From contig JAPLFR010000002.1 of assembly GCA_026390575.1 (NCBI GenBank), positions 62,001-126,000 on the forward strand: 64,000 nucleotides of DNA. The letters run 5' to 3'. Under the pieces are notes generated by a model. That model ran no database searches. It was not told where the DNA came from and worked only from the letters and a program-made list of their open reading frames with translations. Shown here in pieces: positions 16,205 through 25,553 of the stretch. A program made the position numbers and the translations under genes. Within the stretch, counting starts at the first letter, position 1. Each line of letters opens with the position of its first letter. This DNA is from Ignavibacteriales bacterium. GTDB lineage: Bacteria; Bacteroidota; Ignavibacteria; UBA10030.

Positions 16205-17949
16205 CGGATCACCGCCAATTTCCATTTGTAACTCTTGTTTACCGTTTTTGCAAGAATGAAATAGATTCCGGAAGAAAGTTTTGATTTAATTGCCGATGCC
16301 GGCACTTCGATAACGTATGTACCTCCGTTTTCATAGAACGAAGAATGGAATTGTCCGGAGTATGCCAGATCAAAAGTCGAGTTGTAGATGTACACATCTG
16401 CCAATGATGCATTGTCTTCATTAATGGGAAGATATAATTTCTGCGCTTCAGCCAGCCGGAAAGGATTTGGCGCCGCATCAAACTGCAAACGCTGTATCGG
16501 GACTGCCTCCTGCATAAAGAACGGGCGCCAAAGAGACAGATTATCAACAGCAATTTTAACTTTCAATCCATTTGCCAATTCTATATATGGTTGAGAAAGA
16601 GATTGTGAAGAAAGTGTGACATCAATCTTTTGCTGCGTTGTATTTCTCATTATTGCATTGCCAATATCCACGTTCGCGATAACAGCGGTGATCGTATCCT
16701 GCTGCAAATTAAACTCGTACATTGAAGATGAAAACGGTTCAACATTACCACTTGTTGTCGATGACGTATTAAAATATGCTATTTTCTGAAGCGGTTGGAA
16801 ACGCGGATAATGATTTCCTTCCGAGTAGTAATTTATCGTATCGGCACGATCCCATGTAAAATAGTTCCACTTCGTGAATATGGAAAATGCTGTCTGGAGC
16901 GTTGTGTCCATATTGGCAAGTACTGCAGCGTTGCTTTCAAGAAAAACATCTACATCCGCCTGATAAGGACTATTCCGCATTGCTTCCCACACCGAGCGCA
17001 TCACGTTCGCACTAAACTGTTTTGCCATAAAAAGCGCCCAGACACAACGCTCGTACCCGCCGGTACCAGGATTGGAGTTAAACGCACGTCCATCACTGAA
17101 TCGTCCAAAGTAATCAGGTAGGTAATTATAATAATCATTTACATCAGTATAGACTACATCTTCCATCCAAGTTGAAGTCAATTCGTGAACATATCTATAT
17201 TTATCAATATCGAAAAGACCATAGGAACCCATTTGAATAGCATGATGGAATTCATGGGCTGCTGTTACTTCCAATCCCCTTATACCAAAAGTTGTGAAAC
17301 CACGGTAATCATTATCGATAGTAATGTAACTGGTATATCTTGGTGGATACTCAGATCCATTTATCTGCAGGATTGGTGTAGTCGATCCATATTCACCTGT
17401 CACATTCGTTACAAAAATGTTGTAATACGATTGACCGCTTTCAAATGGCGGTGCTGAATAACCCATTTGATCGACTTCAACGTCCCAAACGTGATTGAAT
17501 ATTTGAGCGACATATTGTATATATGCTTTCGCAGTCCCTAGAATCCGCTGATTAATACTATCCAGCAATGCCGGTTCGTTGATTCCAGTCGTATCGTAGA
17601 AAATATGGAAATGCCCGGCAATTGTATCGCTTTGCGTCACATTGGCTTTCATCAGCAATGACAACTCAGCACGCTGCTCCTGCGAAAATTCTTGCCATCG
17701 ATTAATCACCTGAGCTCGAATTCCGAACCCGCACTTTCCATCTTGGATTGATCCGTCAGATACCGCAGGTTGAAGAGAAGGATTTTTGATTGAACGTAAA
17801 TGGTTAAGGAGCTGTTCAGTCGTGAGCCGCTTTGAATTCCCCTTATCTTCCGCTGCAGCCCAATTTGAAACGGTAGAAAAGAGAAGAACAATAAGCGACA
17901 AATATTTGAGCCAGCGCCAGGTCATGTTTTTCTTATTAATTTTATTCAA
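16201..17949 (-). CDS. Secreted MXAN_6640-type metalloprotease with T9SS-like tail
   Basis: A 582-residue exported protein. A signal peptide ends near WAAAEDKG. The catalytic zinc motif is AAHEFHHAIQMG, with TSTWMEDVVY after it, as in the MXAN_6640 family of putative metalloproteases; TSYITIDNDY upstream also fits. The last 90 or so residues carry DAAPNPF and end in SSGIYFILAK and WKLAVIR, the pattern of a type IX secretion sorting domain. It is translationally coupled to ccmA, but a functional link is doubtful. Confidence 0.8.
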   Translation of the reverse strand: MNKINKKNMTWRWLKYLSLIVLLFSTVSNWAAAEDKGNSKRLTTEQLLNHLRSIKNPSLQPAVSDGSIQDGKCGFGIRAQVINRWQEFSQEQRAELSLLMKANVTQSDTIAGHFHIFYDTTGINEPALLDSINQRILGTAKAYIQYVAQIFNHVWDVEVDQMGYSAPPFESGQSYYNIFVTNVTGEYGSTTPILQINGSEYPPRYTSYITIDNDYRGFTTFGIRGLEVTAAHEFHHAIQMGSYGLFDIDKYRYVHELTSTWMEDVVYTDVNDYYNYLPDYFGRFSDGRAFNSNPGTGGYERCVWALFMAKQFSANVMRSVWEAMRNSPYQADVDVFLESNAAVLANMDTTLQTAFSIFTKWNYFTWDRADTINYYSEGNHYPRFQPLQKIAYFNTSSTTSGNVEPFSSSMYEFNLQQDTITAVIANVDIGNAIMRNTTQQKIDVTLSSQSLSQPYIELANGLKVKIAVDNLSLWRPFFMQEAVPIQRLQFDAAPNPFRLAEAQKLYLPINEDNASLADVYIYNSTFDLAYSGQFHSSFYENGGTYVIEVPASAIKSKLSSGIYFILAKTVNKSYKWKLAVIR

Positions 17950-17995
17950 GAAGTTATGTATTAATTCTCTTTTTGCAATTATGAGGCATAGTTTT

Positions 17996-20245
17996 CTATT
18001 TGTTTATCTCAGATCGAAAAGGAAGCCGTTTACCATTAATAATTTTCAAAATACCTTTCTTCCCAAGCGTCATCGCTAAATCCTTCACACCATCAGCATC
18101 GACATCGGCAACAGCGTAATGGCTCAAGTCAGGTTGTGTCGCCAATGTTTGATCGGCGCCAAAGTTGCAATCGCCCCGGTTGCGAAACCAATCCACGCGC
18201 CCAAGCTTTTGTGAGCCAATGACAATATCGGGAAAACCATCGCCATCTACATCAACAATTTGCAGGTTCGACCGTTCTTCAATCGGTAAGCCGCTTGTGA
18301 TAATTTTAGGATCGTAAAAAAGGCCGTTTCCCTTCCCTTTGGCAACCATGAGATAGTCCACGGGAGATCCTGCTTGCATCAGAAAATCGAGAACACCGTT
18401 ATTATCAAAGTCGGCCAGCCAAATGAAAACTTGCTTGACGTCGGGAAGCGCAAATTCTCGCGAGACAATGCGATGTTTCATGGAATACGCGGAGTCGCCA
18501 TACGCTACTCCTAGTTCTACTAGCGAAGTATCACCGGTTCGGTATGCATAGATAATACCCGGAAACCCGTCTTGATTCAAATCTGCAATCGAAGCTCCTA
18601 ATAAAAAATCCGGCGGAAGGAGGCGAAACGTACGCTCGATAAATGTTACCGGACCAAGTTGTTCATAAAAGCTTAATGAATTTCCTTCCGGTGACATTGT
18701 ATTCCATGTAACGAATTCTGACTGATGGTTCTGATTTATGGAAGCAGAGAGCAGTTGCGCATCTCCCTCGCATCCTATGAAAGCATTAGAGACAGAATTA
18801 TTTGCGGCATCAAGTGTGAAGTACGAAATTTGATGCGTCTGCGGAAATGTAAGTACAAGCTGTAATGTCGTATCCGTTGATGAATGAAACGCGAGATGAT
18901 TTGGCTCACCAGTCAATAAATACGAAAGTGGTCCAAAAGGAATAGTACCTTTTTGACCCCAATAGAGCGAAACAGATTGACTTTTTGTATTGAGCAATGC
19001 AATGTCCATAACACTATCTCGATTAAAATCATTCACAATGATTTCAGTCGGAGAGACACCCGTCGCAAGCTGAATGGAATCTGTCATCGAACTCGGCTTC
19101 GCGGCATTCCTGTAAACAATCAATTGGTTACCGTTCCTGTCAAAGACAATACAATTTCCTTGCGGCATGACGACAATATCTTGAGGATCATCACCAGAGG
19201 CATATTCCATGCGATCAGTAAATGCATCTATATCATTATTGAACAAAACTTGCAGGGAGGCAGGATTCGTGGACATGACAATGTCATTTAAACCATCATG
19301 ATTCACGTCAACAAAACAGAAATCTGTAATATGCTCTTCACAAGGAAGATGATTTTTTATTTGAAAATCGCCGAAATCGTTTCCTTCCCAGACTTGAAAC
19401 TCGGACGGCTTAGTCATCTTCAACATTAAATCAAGTGCATGGTCACGAATCATCGATATTGCCGTAAGTGATTTCACTTCGCCTTGTACCGGAAATGTAC
19501 TCTGATCTATGAATCTTCCATTCCCGGCTCCATACAGCACATGGAGTTCGCTTTTGACCCAATCCCACAGAACAATGTCTGTTAGATTATCATTGTTCAC
19601 CTGAGCAAAATCGGCGGCGCCAACTGCGTTGTCCTGTGCGATAATTCTACCACGCGTAAAGTACCCTTTACCGTTGCCAATGAGAGGAAGAATGCCGGGC
19701 GTTTTACGTGCATACACCAGGATATCGATATGCTTATCATTGTTGTAATCACCCATGAGTATTTGTTCAGGTTCGAATGGAATCTTCATCGTACTCGTTA
19801 TTTGAAGAGAATCCGGTTTCAGATTCAGCACGAACGAAATCAATTTCTCATGGTTGTTCACCAGCATGAAATCCGGCAATCCGTCGCTATTGAAATCCGC
19901 CGCATAGAGATTATCAAACTCAACCGCCGTGTGTTTCATGGTGTACGTAACAGATGTCTCCGTTGTGTCAAATGTCGCTAAGAGAATTTCGCCGCGATGT
20001 CCGGACCACAACGCAAGTGTCGTCACCTGCTGGTGATTTGATGAAACCTGAGTACTCTTTTCAAATTGTGCAGGAAGCGGGAAGAAGTGTACTTCTCCAA
20101 AAGCAGATTCATTCGTTTGCGCCGAAACCGTACGGATAGCAAGCCAGAAAACAAATGAAGTAGAACTGAGCACATGTGCAAAGCGATGGCGCCGAGAAGG
20201 ATCGCTGCAATTGAATGTGTTGTCTTTCCCCGGAATGATAATCAA
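17996..20245 (-). CDS. Exported FG-GAP/VCBS-repeat beta-propeller protein
   Basis: A 749-residue protein with a hydrophobic export signal at about 25-43 (ending AIRTVSAQ). It contains many Asp-rich calcium loops of the FG-GAP/VCBS kind: DFNSDGLPDF, DYNNDKHIDI, DVNHDGLNDI, DFNRDSVMDI, DFDNNGVLDF, DVDGDGFPDI and DVDADGVKDL. Such repeats build seven-bladed propellers that bind ligands outside the cell. Substrate is unknown. Its start overlaps the thioesterase stop by four bases. No sorting tail is clear at the C-terminus. Confidence 0.82.
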   Translation of the reverse strand: MIIIPGKDNTFNCSDPSRRHRFAHVLSSTSFVFWLAIRTVSAQTNESAFGEVHFFPLPAQFEKSTQVSSNHQQVTTLALWSGHRGEILLATFDTTETSVTYTMKHTAVEFDNLYAADFNSDGLPDFMLVNNHEKLISFVLNLKPDSLQITSTMKIPFEPEQILMGDYNNDKHIDILVYARKTPGILPLIGNGKGYFTRGRIIAQDNAVGAADFAQVNNDNLTDIVLWDWVKSELHVLYGAGNGRFIDQSTFPVQGEVKSLTAISMIRDHALDLMLKMTKPSEFQVWEGNDFGDFQIKNHLPCEEHITDFCFVDVNHDGLNDIVMSTNPASLQVLFNNDIDAFTDRMEYASGDDPQDIVVMPQGNCIVFDRNGNQLIVYRNAAKPSSMTDSIQLATGVSPTEIIVNDFNRDSVMDIALLNTKSQSVSLYWGQKGTIPFGPLSYLLTGEPNHLAFHSSTDTTLQLVLTFPQTHQISYFTLDAANNSVSNAFIGCEGDAQLLSASINQNHQSEFVTWNTMSPEGNSLSFYEQLGPVTFIERTFRLLPPDFLLGASIADLNQDGFPGIIYAYRTGDTSLVELGVAYGDSAYSMKHRIVSREFALPDVKQVFIWLADFDNNGVLDFLMQAGSPVDYLMVAKGKGNGLFYDPKIITSGLPIEERSNLQIVDVDGDGFPDIVIGSQKLGRVDWFRNRGDCNFGADQTLATQPDLSHYAVADVDADGVKDLAMTLGKKGILKIINGKRLPFRSEINK

Positions 20246-20721
20246 CCTCGCTGACGATGCAACAATCGCAACTTCCTGCGGTACCCTGCTTCACGGAAAC
20301 GCCTTTTTTCTACATTTTTCACCGGCTTCACAGGATTCGCGGGCACTGGTTGACCATCATCATCGATTGCAACGAACATCAGATATGCGCTGTTTGTGTG
20401 CTGCCGTTCACCTGTAAGAAGATTTTCTTTTGTGACACGCACTCCAACTTCGAGGGATGTGCGGAACACTCGGTTCACCGACGCCTGCAAGATCACAACC
20501 TCACCCTGCCTGACCGGATGATGGAAATGCAATTCATCCAGCGATGCGGTGACGCAGACACGATTCGTGTGCCGAGATGCGGCAATGGCAGCAGCGATGT
20601 CGATCCAATGCATCAATCGTCCGCCGAGAAGATTTCCCAGCCGGTTTGTATCATTCGGAATAACTAATTCGGTCATCTCTACTTGTGAGGCACTGACCGG
20701 CTTTGCTTTCAGTATCTGCAT
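20242..20721 (-). CDS. Acyl-CoA thioesterase, hotdog fold
   Basis: A 159-residue single-hotdog thioesterase hydrolysing acyl-CoA. The family motif NRLGNLLGGRLMHWIDIAAA, with DELHFHHPVRQGEVV after it, matches the YciA/BACH group. The C-terminal 25 residues are rich in Lys and Arg. It is two bases downstream of bamD's stop and overlaps the propeller gene. Confidence 0.88.
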   Translation of the reverse strand: MQILKAKPVSASQVEMTELVIPNDTNRLGNLLGGRLMHWIDIAAAIAASRHTNRVCVTASLDELHFHHPVRQGEVVILQASVNRVFRTSLEVGVRVTKENLLTGERQHTNSAYLMFVAIDDDGQPVPANPVKPVKNVEKRRFREAGYRRKLRLLHRQRG

Positions 20722-20722
20722 G

Positions 20723-21583
20723 TTATTTTCCCGGTTGAGGCACTGGCTTGCTGGTGTCTTTCATCGACTCCAGCGCTTTTTGATTCTTCGTTTTCTCGGC
20801 ACGAAGTCCTGCTTCAATATCAGAATCCAACCTATCAGCATCCGACTTCAAAACGCTCGACGGATATTTCTCACGGAACTTCTGCAGTGCTTCTTTTGCA
20901 TCAGCATATTTCTTACGACTTGTTAATGCTTCGGCTTTCTTGAGCGTTGCTGGTTCTGCATATTGCGTGTCGTGATATTTATCCAGGACAAGATCGAAAT
21001 AATAAGTTGCGGCTTTGTAATATTCCATGTGCATATATGTGATACCATTCTCGAAATCTTTCTGTGCCAGCTTTGTATTTAGTTCATTAATCCTTTGTTC
21101 TGCCAAAGATACTAGTGTGTCGGTAGGGTGGTATTCCAAGAATGCTTGGTATTCATCTATCGCTTTTCGGGAATAATTTTGATCTAAAATAAATTTTGGC
21201 GAGAGGTTATAGAAACATGTAGCACGTCGAAAACGGGCACGGGATACAAAGATGCTGGAAGGCATTGTGCGTATCAAGACATCGTATTCAAACGCGGCAA
21301 GTATATATTCCTCTCGGAGGAACCTGCATTCAGCCATAGAGAACTGCGCCGAATCGGCAACTTTGCTTCCTTGGTACTGCAGCGATACGACCTTGAATTC
21401 TTCAATCGCCGCTAAATAATCTTCGCCTTTAAATGCTTTCATGCCGAGCGCGTACCGCTCTTCAGCGCTCAGCTGCTTCGTCGCTTGATCAGAACCACAT
21501 CCCGCAATAAAGGTTGAGAGTGTTATACAAGAAAAAAGAATGAAAAAACTATTGAGATGCTTTTCCAACAGACGGTTTAACAA
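20723..21583 (-). CDS. bamD: Outer membrane assembly lipoprotein BamD
   Basis: TPR lipoprotein of the BAM complex, 286 residues. The lipobox is FIAGC after a membrane-spanning signal. TPR-like helix pairs begin ERYALGMKAFKGEDYLAAIEE and include the BamD-type RARFRRATCFYNLSPKFILDQ, quoted here in part as RATCFYNLSPKF. The C-terminal tail is Lys-rich. Its start overlaps the CapA-like gene by 35 bases. Confidence 0.88.
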   Translation of the reverse strand: MLNRLLEKHLNSFFILFSCITLSTFIAGCGSDQATKQLSAEERYALGMKAFKGEDYLAAIEEFKVVSLQYQGSKVADSAQFSMAECRFLREEYILAAFEYDVLIRTMPSSIFVSRARFRRATCFYNLSPKFILDQNYSRKAIDEYQAFLEYHPTDTLVSLAEQRINELNTKLAQKDFENGITYMHMEYYKAATYYFDLVLDKYHDTQYAEPATLKKAEALTSRKKYADAKEALQKFREKYPSSVLKSDADRLDSDIEAGLRAEKTKNQKALESMKDTSKPVPQPGK

Positions 21584-22604
21584 AGTAACCTCGCTCTGTG
21601 TGTGTGATAGAAACTGTTGATAACATTTGAATCCGATTCATCAATTCCTCTATTTCGTTCTCGTTCAAATCTGTGCTTGGCTGATACCCGGGATGAAATG
21701 GAATCAATTCTATAGACGATATTTTTTTCTGACCGTTCCTCTTTTCAAATTCCAAAAGTGGGGTAAATGACCTCTGTGTCCAGAACCGTTGCGGCTGATT
21801 GAACACCGCATTGCCTAGTGAATGGAATATCCAGCATCCACGATACATTTCAATACCATTTGGTACATGTGGATGATGCCCAAAAATAATATCAGCACCA
21901 AAATCTGCCAGAAGTTTCATATCCCGATCAGCGGAAGCTCCGGGGACATCTTTATACTCATCACCGCCGTGATAACTTGCAATCACGAAATCCACTTGCG
22001 GTTTCAGTGTATGGATTTCGCGCCATGCTCTTGCTGAATCAAAGACAGAAATGAATCCATGCCATCTTGTATGAAAATTAACGGTTTGTGTGTATGCTAA
22101 GATACCAAATTTTATTCCATTTCGTTCGATAATGGCCGGCGTAAATTCTTCTCCAGCATTCATGACCGTTCCCGTGAACCGGATGCTGTCTTTTTGCAAA
22201 AACCTGATCGTTTCTTGAAGACCTTTCACACCATAATCAAACGCATGATTGTTTGCCGTTGAAACAACTGTTACACCAGCGCGCCGCAGCGTTGCCCCAG
22301 CGTTCGGCGGTGCACAAAAAATTACGTTCGATTTTGGACTTTGCGTTTCGCCATTCTGATCCGTCACAGGACATTCAAGATTCGCAAACACAACTTCGGC
22401 ACGAGCAAGGACGCTGTCAAATTTTTCAAATGGAAAATCCGTTTTGCCTTTCAGAATTTCCTGTCCGACCGAACGTCCGAGATTAACATCACCCAACGCA
22501 AGCAGCGATACACTCATCACAGAATCAGAATTCTGTGTGAATACTCTTGACGCTGGTTGAACAATCAACAGACCGACGATCAACAGCGTAAACTTATATC
22601 TCAA
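21549..22604 (-). CDS. CapA-family (PGA_cap) metallophosphatase-like protein
   Basis: A 351-residue exported protein. A signal peptide ends near RVFTQ. The core is a calcineurin-like fold of the PGA_cap type: LLALGDVNLGR, FANLECPVTD, VVSTANNHAFDYG, ASYHGGDEYKD and GADIIFGHHPHV. These supply the metal ligands. CapA proteins act in poly-gamma-glutamate or other surface polymer handling, but no other capsule gene is nearby, so the substrate is unknown. Confidence 0.85.
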   Translation of the reverse strand: MRYKFTLLIVGLLIVQPASRVFTQNSDSVMSVSLLALGDVNLGRSVGQEILKGKTDFPFEKFDSVLARAEVVFANLECPVTDQNGETQSPKSNVIFCAPPNAGATLRRAGVTVVSTANNHAFDYGVKGLQETIRFLQKDSIRFTGTVMNAGEEFTPAIIERNGIKFGILAYTQTVNFHTRWHGFISVFDSARAWREIHTLKPQVDFVIASYHGGDEYKDVPGASADRDMKLLADFGADIIFGHHPHVPNGIEMYRGCWIFHSLGNAVFNQPQRFWTQRSFTPLLEFEKRNGQKKISSIELIPFHPGYQPSTDLNENEIEELMNRIQMLSTVSITHTERGYFVKPSVGKASQ

Positions 22605-23197
22605 CTTCTCACCGTAAAGAACAAATAGACAATCACGATCGCGCCGCCAACAACGATGAATGGCGTCAACATACGTTGAAGAATTCCATTTTCATCACTT
22701 TTCTGAGCTGGCGGAAGCATTCCAGCCGTGACTACCTGTGCAGTATCTTTTGTTTCCCTCTGAAAAGTGCCGAGCAGTCGTACTTCACGTTCAACGCCTT
22801 TTACCGTTCTCGCTTCCAGAATTGTTCGGATATTCCGTTCTGATACCTTTGCATTCAACTCCTTTGCTGTAATTTCGGTGTTGAGAAGAAACACTTGAAG
22901 CGTTTGATTTGTTGCTGTGGTATCGATAACCACCGAAGTGTAATTACGTTTTTGAAGCGCCTCGATGAACGCATTCTCCGCCAACGTTCGTGGTCCTTCA
23001 CCTTCTACTAAAACAGCAACGCGCCCTTTTACATCAAACTTCGCTGAATCGAGAACCTCATCGGCAATACTTTGCAGTTGTGATAGAACAATGGACGTAC
23101 TGTTGACTCCAGTGGTATCTTTTGCAAAAGACACTGCATCTGATCCCGCTAAAAGTATCATCCATGCAGCACACCAGATTGATCGAGTAAGTTTCAA
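22601..23197 (-). CDS. Hypothetical exported protein with C-terminal membrane anchor
   Basis: Not recognised. I choose a TTG start at 23197 with AAAGG seven bases upstream, which begins just after htpX and yields a signal peptide (to about SFAKD). A larger frame reading back through htpX is unlikely. The middle has a soluble alpha/beta region (RVAVLVEGEGPRTLAENAF) faintly like the CsgG/LpoB fold. One membrane helix lies near the end (FIVVGGAIVIVYLFFTV). The stop overlaps the CapA-like start (ATGA). Confidence 0.6.
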   Translation of the reverse strand: MKLTRSIWCAAWMILLAGSDAVSFAKDTTGVNSTSIVLSQLQSIADEVLDSAKFDVKGRVAVLVEGEGPRTLAENAFIEALQKRNYTSVVIDTTATNQTLQVFLLNTEITAKELNAKVSERNIRTILEARTVKGVEREVRLLGTFQRETKDTAQVVTAGMLPPAQKSDENGILQRMLTPFIVVGGAIVIVYLFFTVRS

Positions 23198-23207
23198 GTG
23201 GATGCCT

Positions 23208-24065
23208 TTAGCGAATACCGCCCATTGCGAGTTGTTCAAGCCGCGCGATGCGTTCTTCCGTCGGTGGATGCGTGGAAAACAACTTAGTAATTCCACCGCC
23301 GAACAATGGATTGACGATAAACATGTGCGCAGTTGCTGTGCCTGCATTTTGCATCGGAATTTGTTCTACGCCTTTCTCAAGTTTACGCAACGCGTTGGCA
23401 AGACTCAATGGCCGTTGACAAATTTGTGCGCCCCCTTCATCTGCGGCAAATTCCCGCGAACGTGATACGGCAAATTGAATAAGCATTGCCGCGATAGGTG
23501 CAAGAATGATAAGAAGAATTTGACCGATGGGATTAGAATCCTCCCGGTCCCTGCTTCCACCGCCGAAGAATGAAGCGTACATCGCCATGCGAGCAACAAA
23601 GGTAATCGTTCCAGCCATCGTCGCTACAAGCGTCGCAATCAAAATATCCCGATGTTTCACGTGTGCCAGCTCATGCGCAATCACACCCTCCAATTCATCA
23701 TCAGAAAGTATGCGGAGAATTCCCTCAGTTGCCGCAACGGCAGCATGTTCCGGATTGCGTCCGGTCGCAAATGCGTTTGGCGAATCACCGGGAATAATGT
23801 ACACCTTCGGCATTGGCAATTGCGCTTGTGCGGCAAGACGATGCACAATGCCGGTCAGGCGTGGTGCCTCCGCTTCCGTCACTTCTCTTGCACCGTACGT
23901 CATCAACACAATCTTACTGGAAAACCAATACATACCAAAGTTCATCAGCAATGAGAATATAAATGCCATAACCAGACCTTGTTCGCCGCCAAGCCAATCT
24001 CCAAGGAACAGCAGCAAGCCCATCATAAGAGCCATCAGCAGAATCGTTTTTAGTGAATTTGTCAT
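23208..24065 (-). CDS. htpX: Membrane zinc metalloprotease HtpX
   Basis: M48 protease for membrane protein quality control, 285 residues. The zinc motif is HELAH with EFAADEGGA giving the third ligand. Four membrane segments are seen, two at the N-terminus and two flanking the region after the active site. [17 protein letters not shown] is typical. It has its own upstream promoter and is followed by an unrecognised exported protein. Confidence 0.96.
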   Translation of the reverse strand: MTNSLKTILLMALMMGLLLFLGDWLGGEQGLVMAFIFSLLMNFGMYWFSSKIVLMTYGAREVTEAEAPRLTGIVHRLAAQAQLPMPKVYIIPGDSPNAFATGRNPEHAAVAATEGILRILSDDELEGVIAHELAHVKHRDILIATLVATMAGTITFVARMAMYASFFGGGSRDREDSNPIGQILLIILAPIAAMLIQFAVSRSREFAADEGGAQICQRPLSLANALRKLEKGVEQIPMQNAGTATAHMFIVNPLFGGGITKLFSTHPPTEERIARLEQLAMGGIR

Positions 24066-24106
24066 TTTCAGTGTCCTTTCAAAACATTTTCAGAGTGAAT
24101 CATTGA

Positions 24107-24135
24107 AATCTACGAAAAAGTGTGCGGAGTTTCAA
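24107..24135 (-). promoter_or_regulatory. Sigma70-like promoter for htpX
   Basis: TTGAAA (24135-24130) and TAGATT (24112-24107) are 17 bases apart on the minus strand, about 42 bases before the htpX ATG. Confidence 0.55.
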
Positions 24136-24198
24136 CTTGAGCAATGGAAGAAGAAGAGAGGAAATTTTATGAATGCGAACGAAATTCTAAGGATGTTT

Positions 24199-25047
24199 CT
24201 ACTTTCTTTTTAGCTGGCGGCGAAGCGTTTCAAGTACCAATTCCGGTCGCTCATCGAGGAAGTGCCGCGAAAATCGTCTTGCGCGCTGCACATCGTTGGA
24301 ATCAAGTTCGGCGTAGATCAGGCATTCTTCCTGCAGCTTCGCGCTGGATATCATCTCTCCGCCGGGGGATGTAATGTTGGAACCGCCCCAGAAGTTCACA
24401 CCGTCTTCAAATCCAACTCTGTTGCTGAACAGGATGTAAATATTGAGCAGCCGCGCAAATGTGCGGTGATGTTCATAATTCACTACTTGATTATCAAACT
24501 GCGTTCCTTCGCCGGAAAGCCGTGTCGGGCTTGCGGTCAAGCAGAGAATCGCTTCCGCTCCATCAAGTGCCAGCAAGTACGGCAGTGATACATGCCAAAG
24601 GTCTTCACAAACGAGCATGCCGAGACGGCCAAGTTTTGAATCGAACGCTGTAACAGTCTTTCCGAAACCAAAGTATCTGCCTTCTTCAAACATTCCGTAT
24701 GTCGGCGGATAGATCTTGCGATGAATGTGTTTGATTTCCCCATCTTCTAAAAACATTGCGCTGTTGTAGATACCATAATGTGTACCGCTTTCAACAAATC
24801 CGGCAGCAATGGAAATCTTGCGGCTTCTTTCAAGTAATGGAGCAATGATTTTATTTTGAAAAGGATTCATGGCGACATCCCATGCTAAATCCCGCAGAGT
24901 ATAACCTGTAAGACTTAGTTCCGGGAAGAGGACAAGCTTCGCTCCTTCGGCGATGGCGTGATCAATAAATTCAAGATGGCGATTGAGGTTATGTTCGAAC
25001 GCTCCGACACGACAGTCAATTTGCGCTATGGCAGCTTTGAACTTCAT
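24199..25047 (-). CDS. Carbon-nitrogen hydrolase (nitrilase superfamily)
   Basis: A 282-residue amidohydrolase. The Glu-Lys-Cys triad appears as FPELSLTGY, RKIYPPTYG and MLVCEDLWH. FPELSLTGYTLRDL and TYGMFEEGRYF resemble the glutaminase-like domain of NAD synthetases, but no synthetase domain is attached. The actual amide or nitrile substrate cannot be told. It ends the lemA-to-nitrilase gene run. Confidence 0.82.
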   Translation of the reverse strand: MKFKAAIAQIDCRVGAFEHNLNRHLEFIDHAIAEGAKLVLFPELSLTGYTLRDLAWDVAMNPFQNKIIAPLLERSRKISIAAGFVESGTHYGIYNSAMFLEDGEIKHIHRKIYPPTYGMFEEGRYFGFGKTVTAFDSKLGRLGMLVCEDLWHVSLPYLLALDGAEAILCLTASPTRLSGEGTQFDNQVVNYEHHRTFARLLNIYILFSNRVGFEDGVNFWGGSNITSPGGEMISSAKLQEECLIYAELDSNDVQRARRFSRHFLDERPELVLETLRRQLKRK

Positions 25048-25083
25048 TGCCGTAAAAAAGAAGATCTATGAACTTCTAAAGTT

Positions 25084-25539
25084 TTACTGCACATGCACAT
25101 CATTAGGCAGCTCATTTGTATCGTCGGATTTTCTTGGAAAGAATTTTGAAAGTTCCACACCAACTGAATGGACTCCGTGAATAATGCCAAGGCGAAATTT
25201 TTTCTGAGAGAAATGATTCGACATTTCATTTGCAATCATGTCCCACGTACCATTTTCAACCTTTGAGTGAATTCCATTATCAGCGAGGATAAAGAATTTT
25301 TTATCTTCCAGTAAGAGAAAGATCAGGATACCCGTACGGTCCTTTGTCTTTGTCATGCCCAATACACGAAATTCTTGACGTGCCATTTCTTCGATGGTAA
25401 GTTTTCTTTCCCGCCACTTCCGCTTCTGGCGGATGCTGACACGAATTTCTCCAGCTGTTGTTTTTTCCGCCTCACCTATTGCCGATGCAATTGCAGAAAG
25501 GTCTTCTTTTGTGAACATGTGCTTTACAAGGTTTTTCAT
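25084..25539 (-). CDS. TPM-domain protein without signal peptide
   Basis: A 151-residue TPM (TLP18.3/Psb32/MOLO-1) domain: IGEAEKTTAGEIRVSIRQ, RTGILIFLLLEDKKFFILAD and a conserved GIH. It has no export signal, unlike the neighbouring TPM protein at 26258-27013, so it may act in the cytoplasm. The two TPM genes bracket a receiver-like gene. Confidence 0.78.
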   Translation of the reverse strand: MKNLVKHMFTKEDLSAIASAIGEAEKTTAGEIRVSIRQKRKWRERKLTIEEMARQEFRVLGMTKTKDRTGILIFLLLEDKKFFILADNGIHSKVENGTWDMIANEMSNHFSQKKFRLGIIHGVHSVGVELSKFFPRKSDDTNELPNDVHVQ

Positions 25540-25553
25540 GCGGTGCTACTCCG

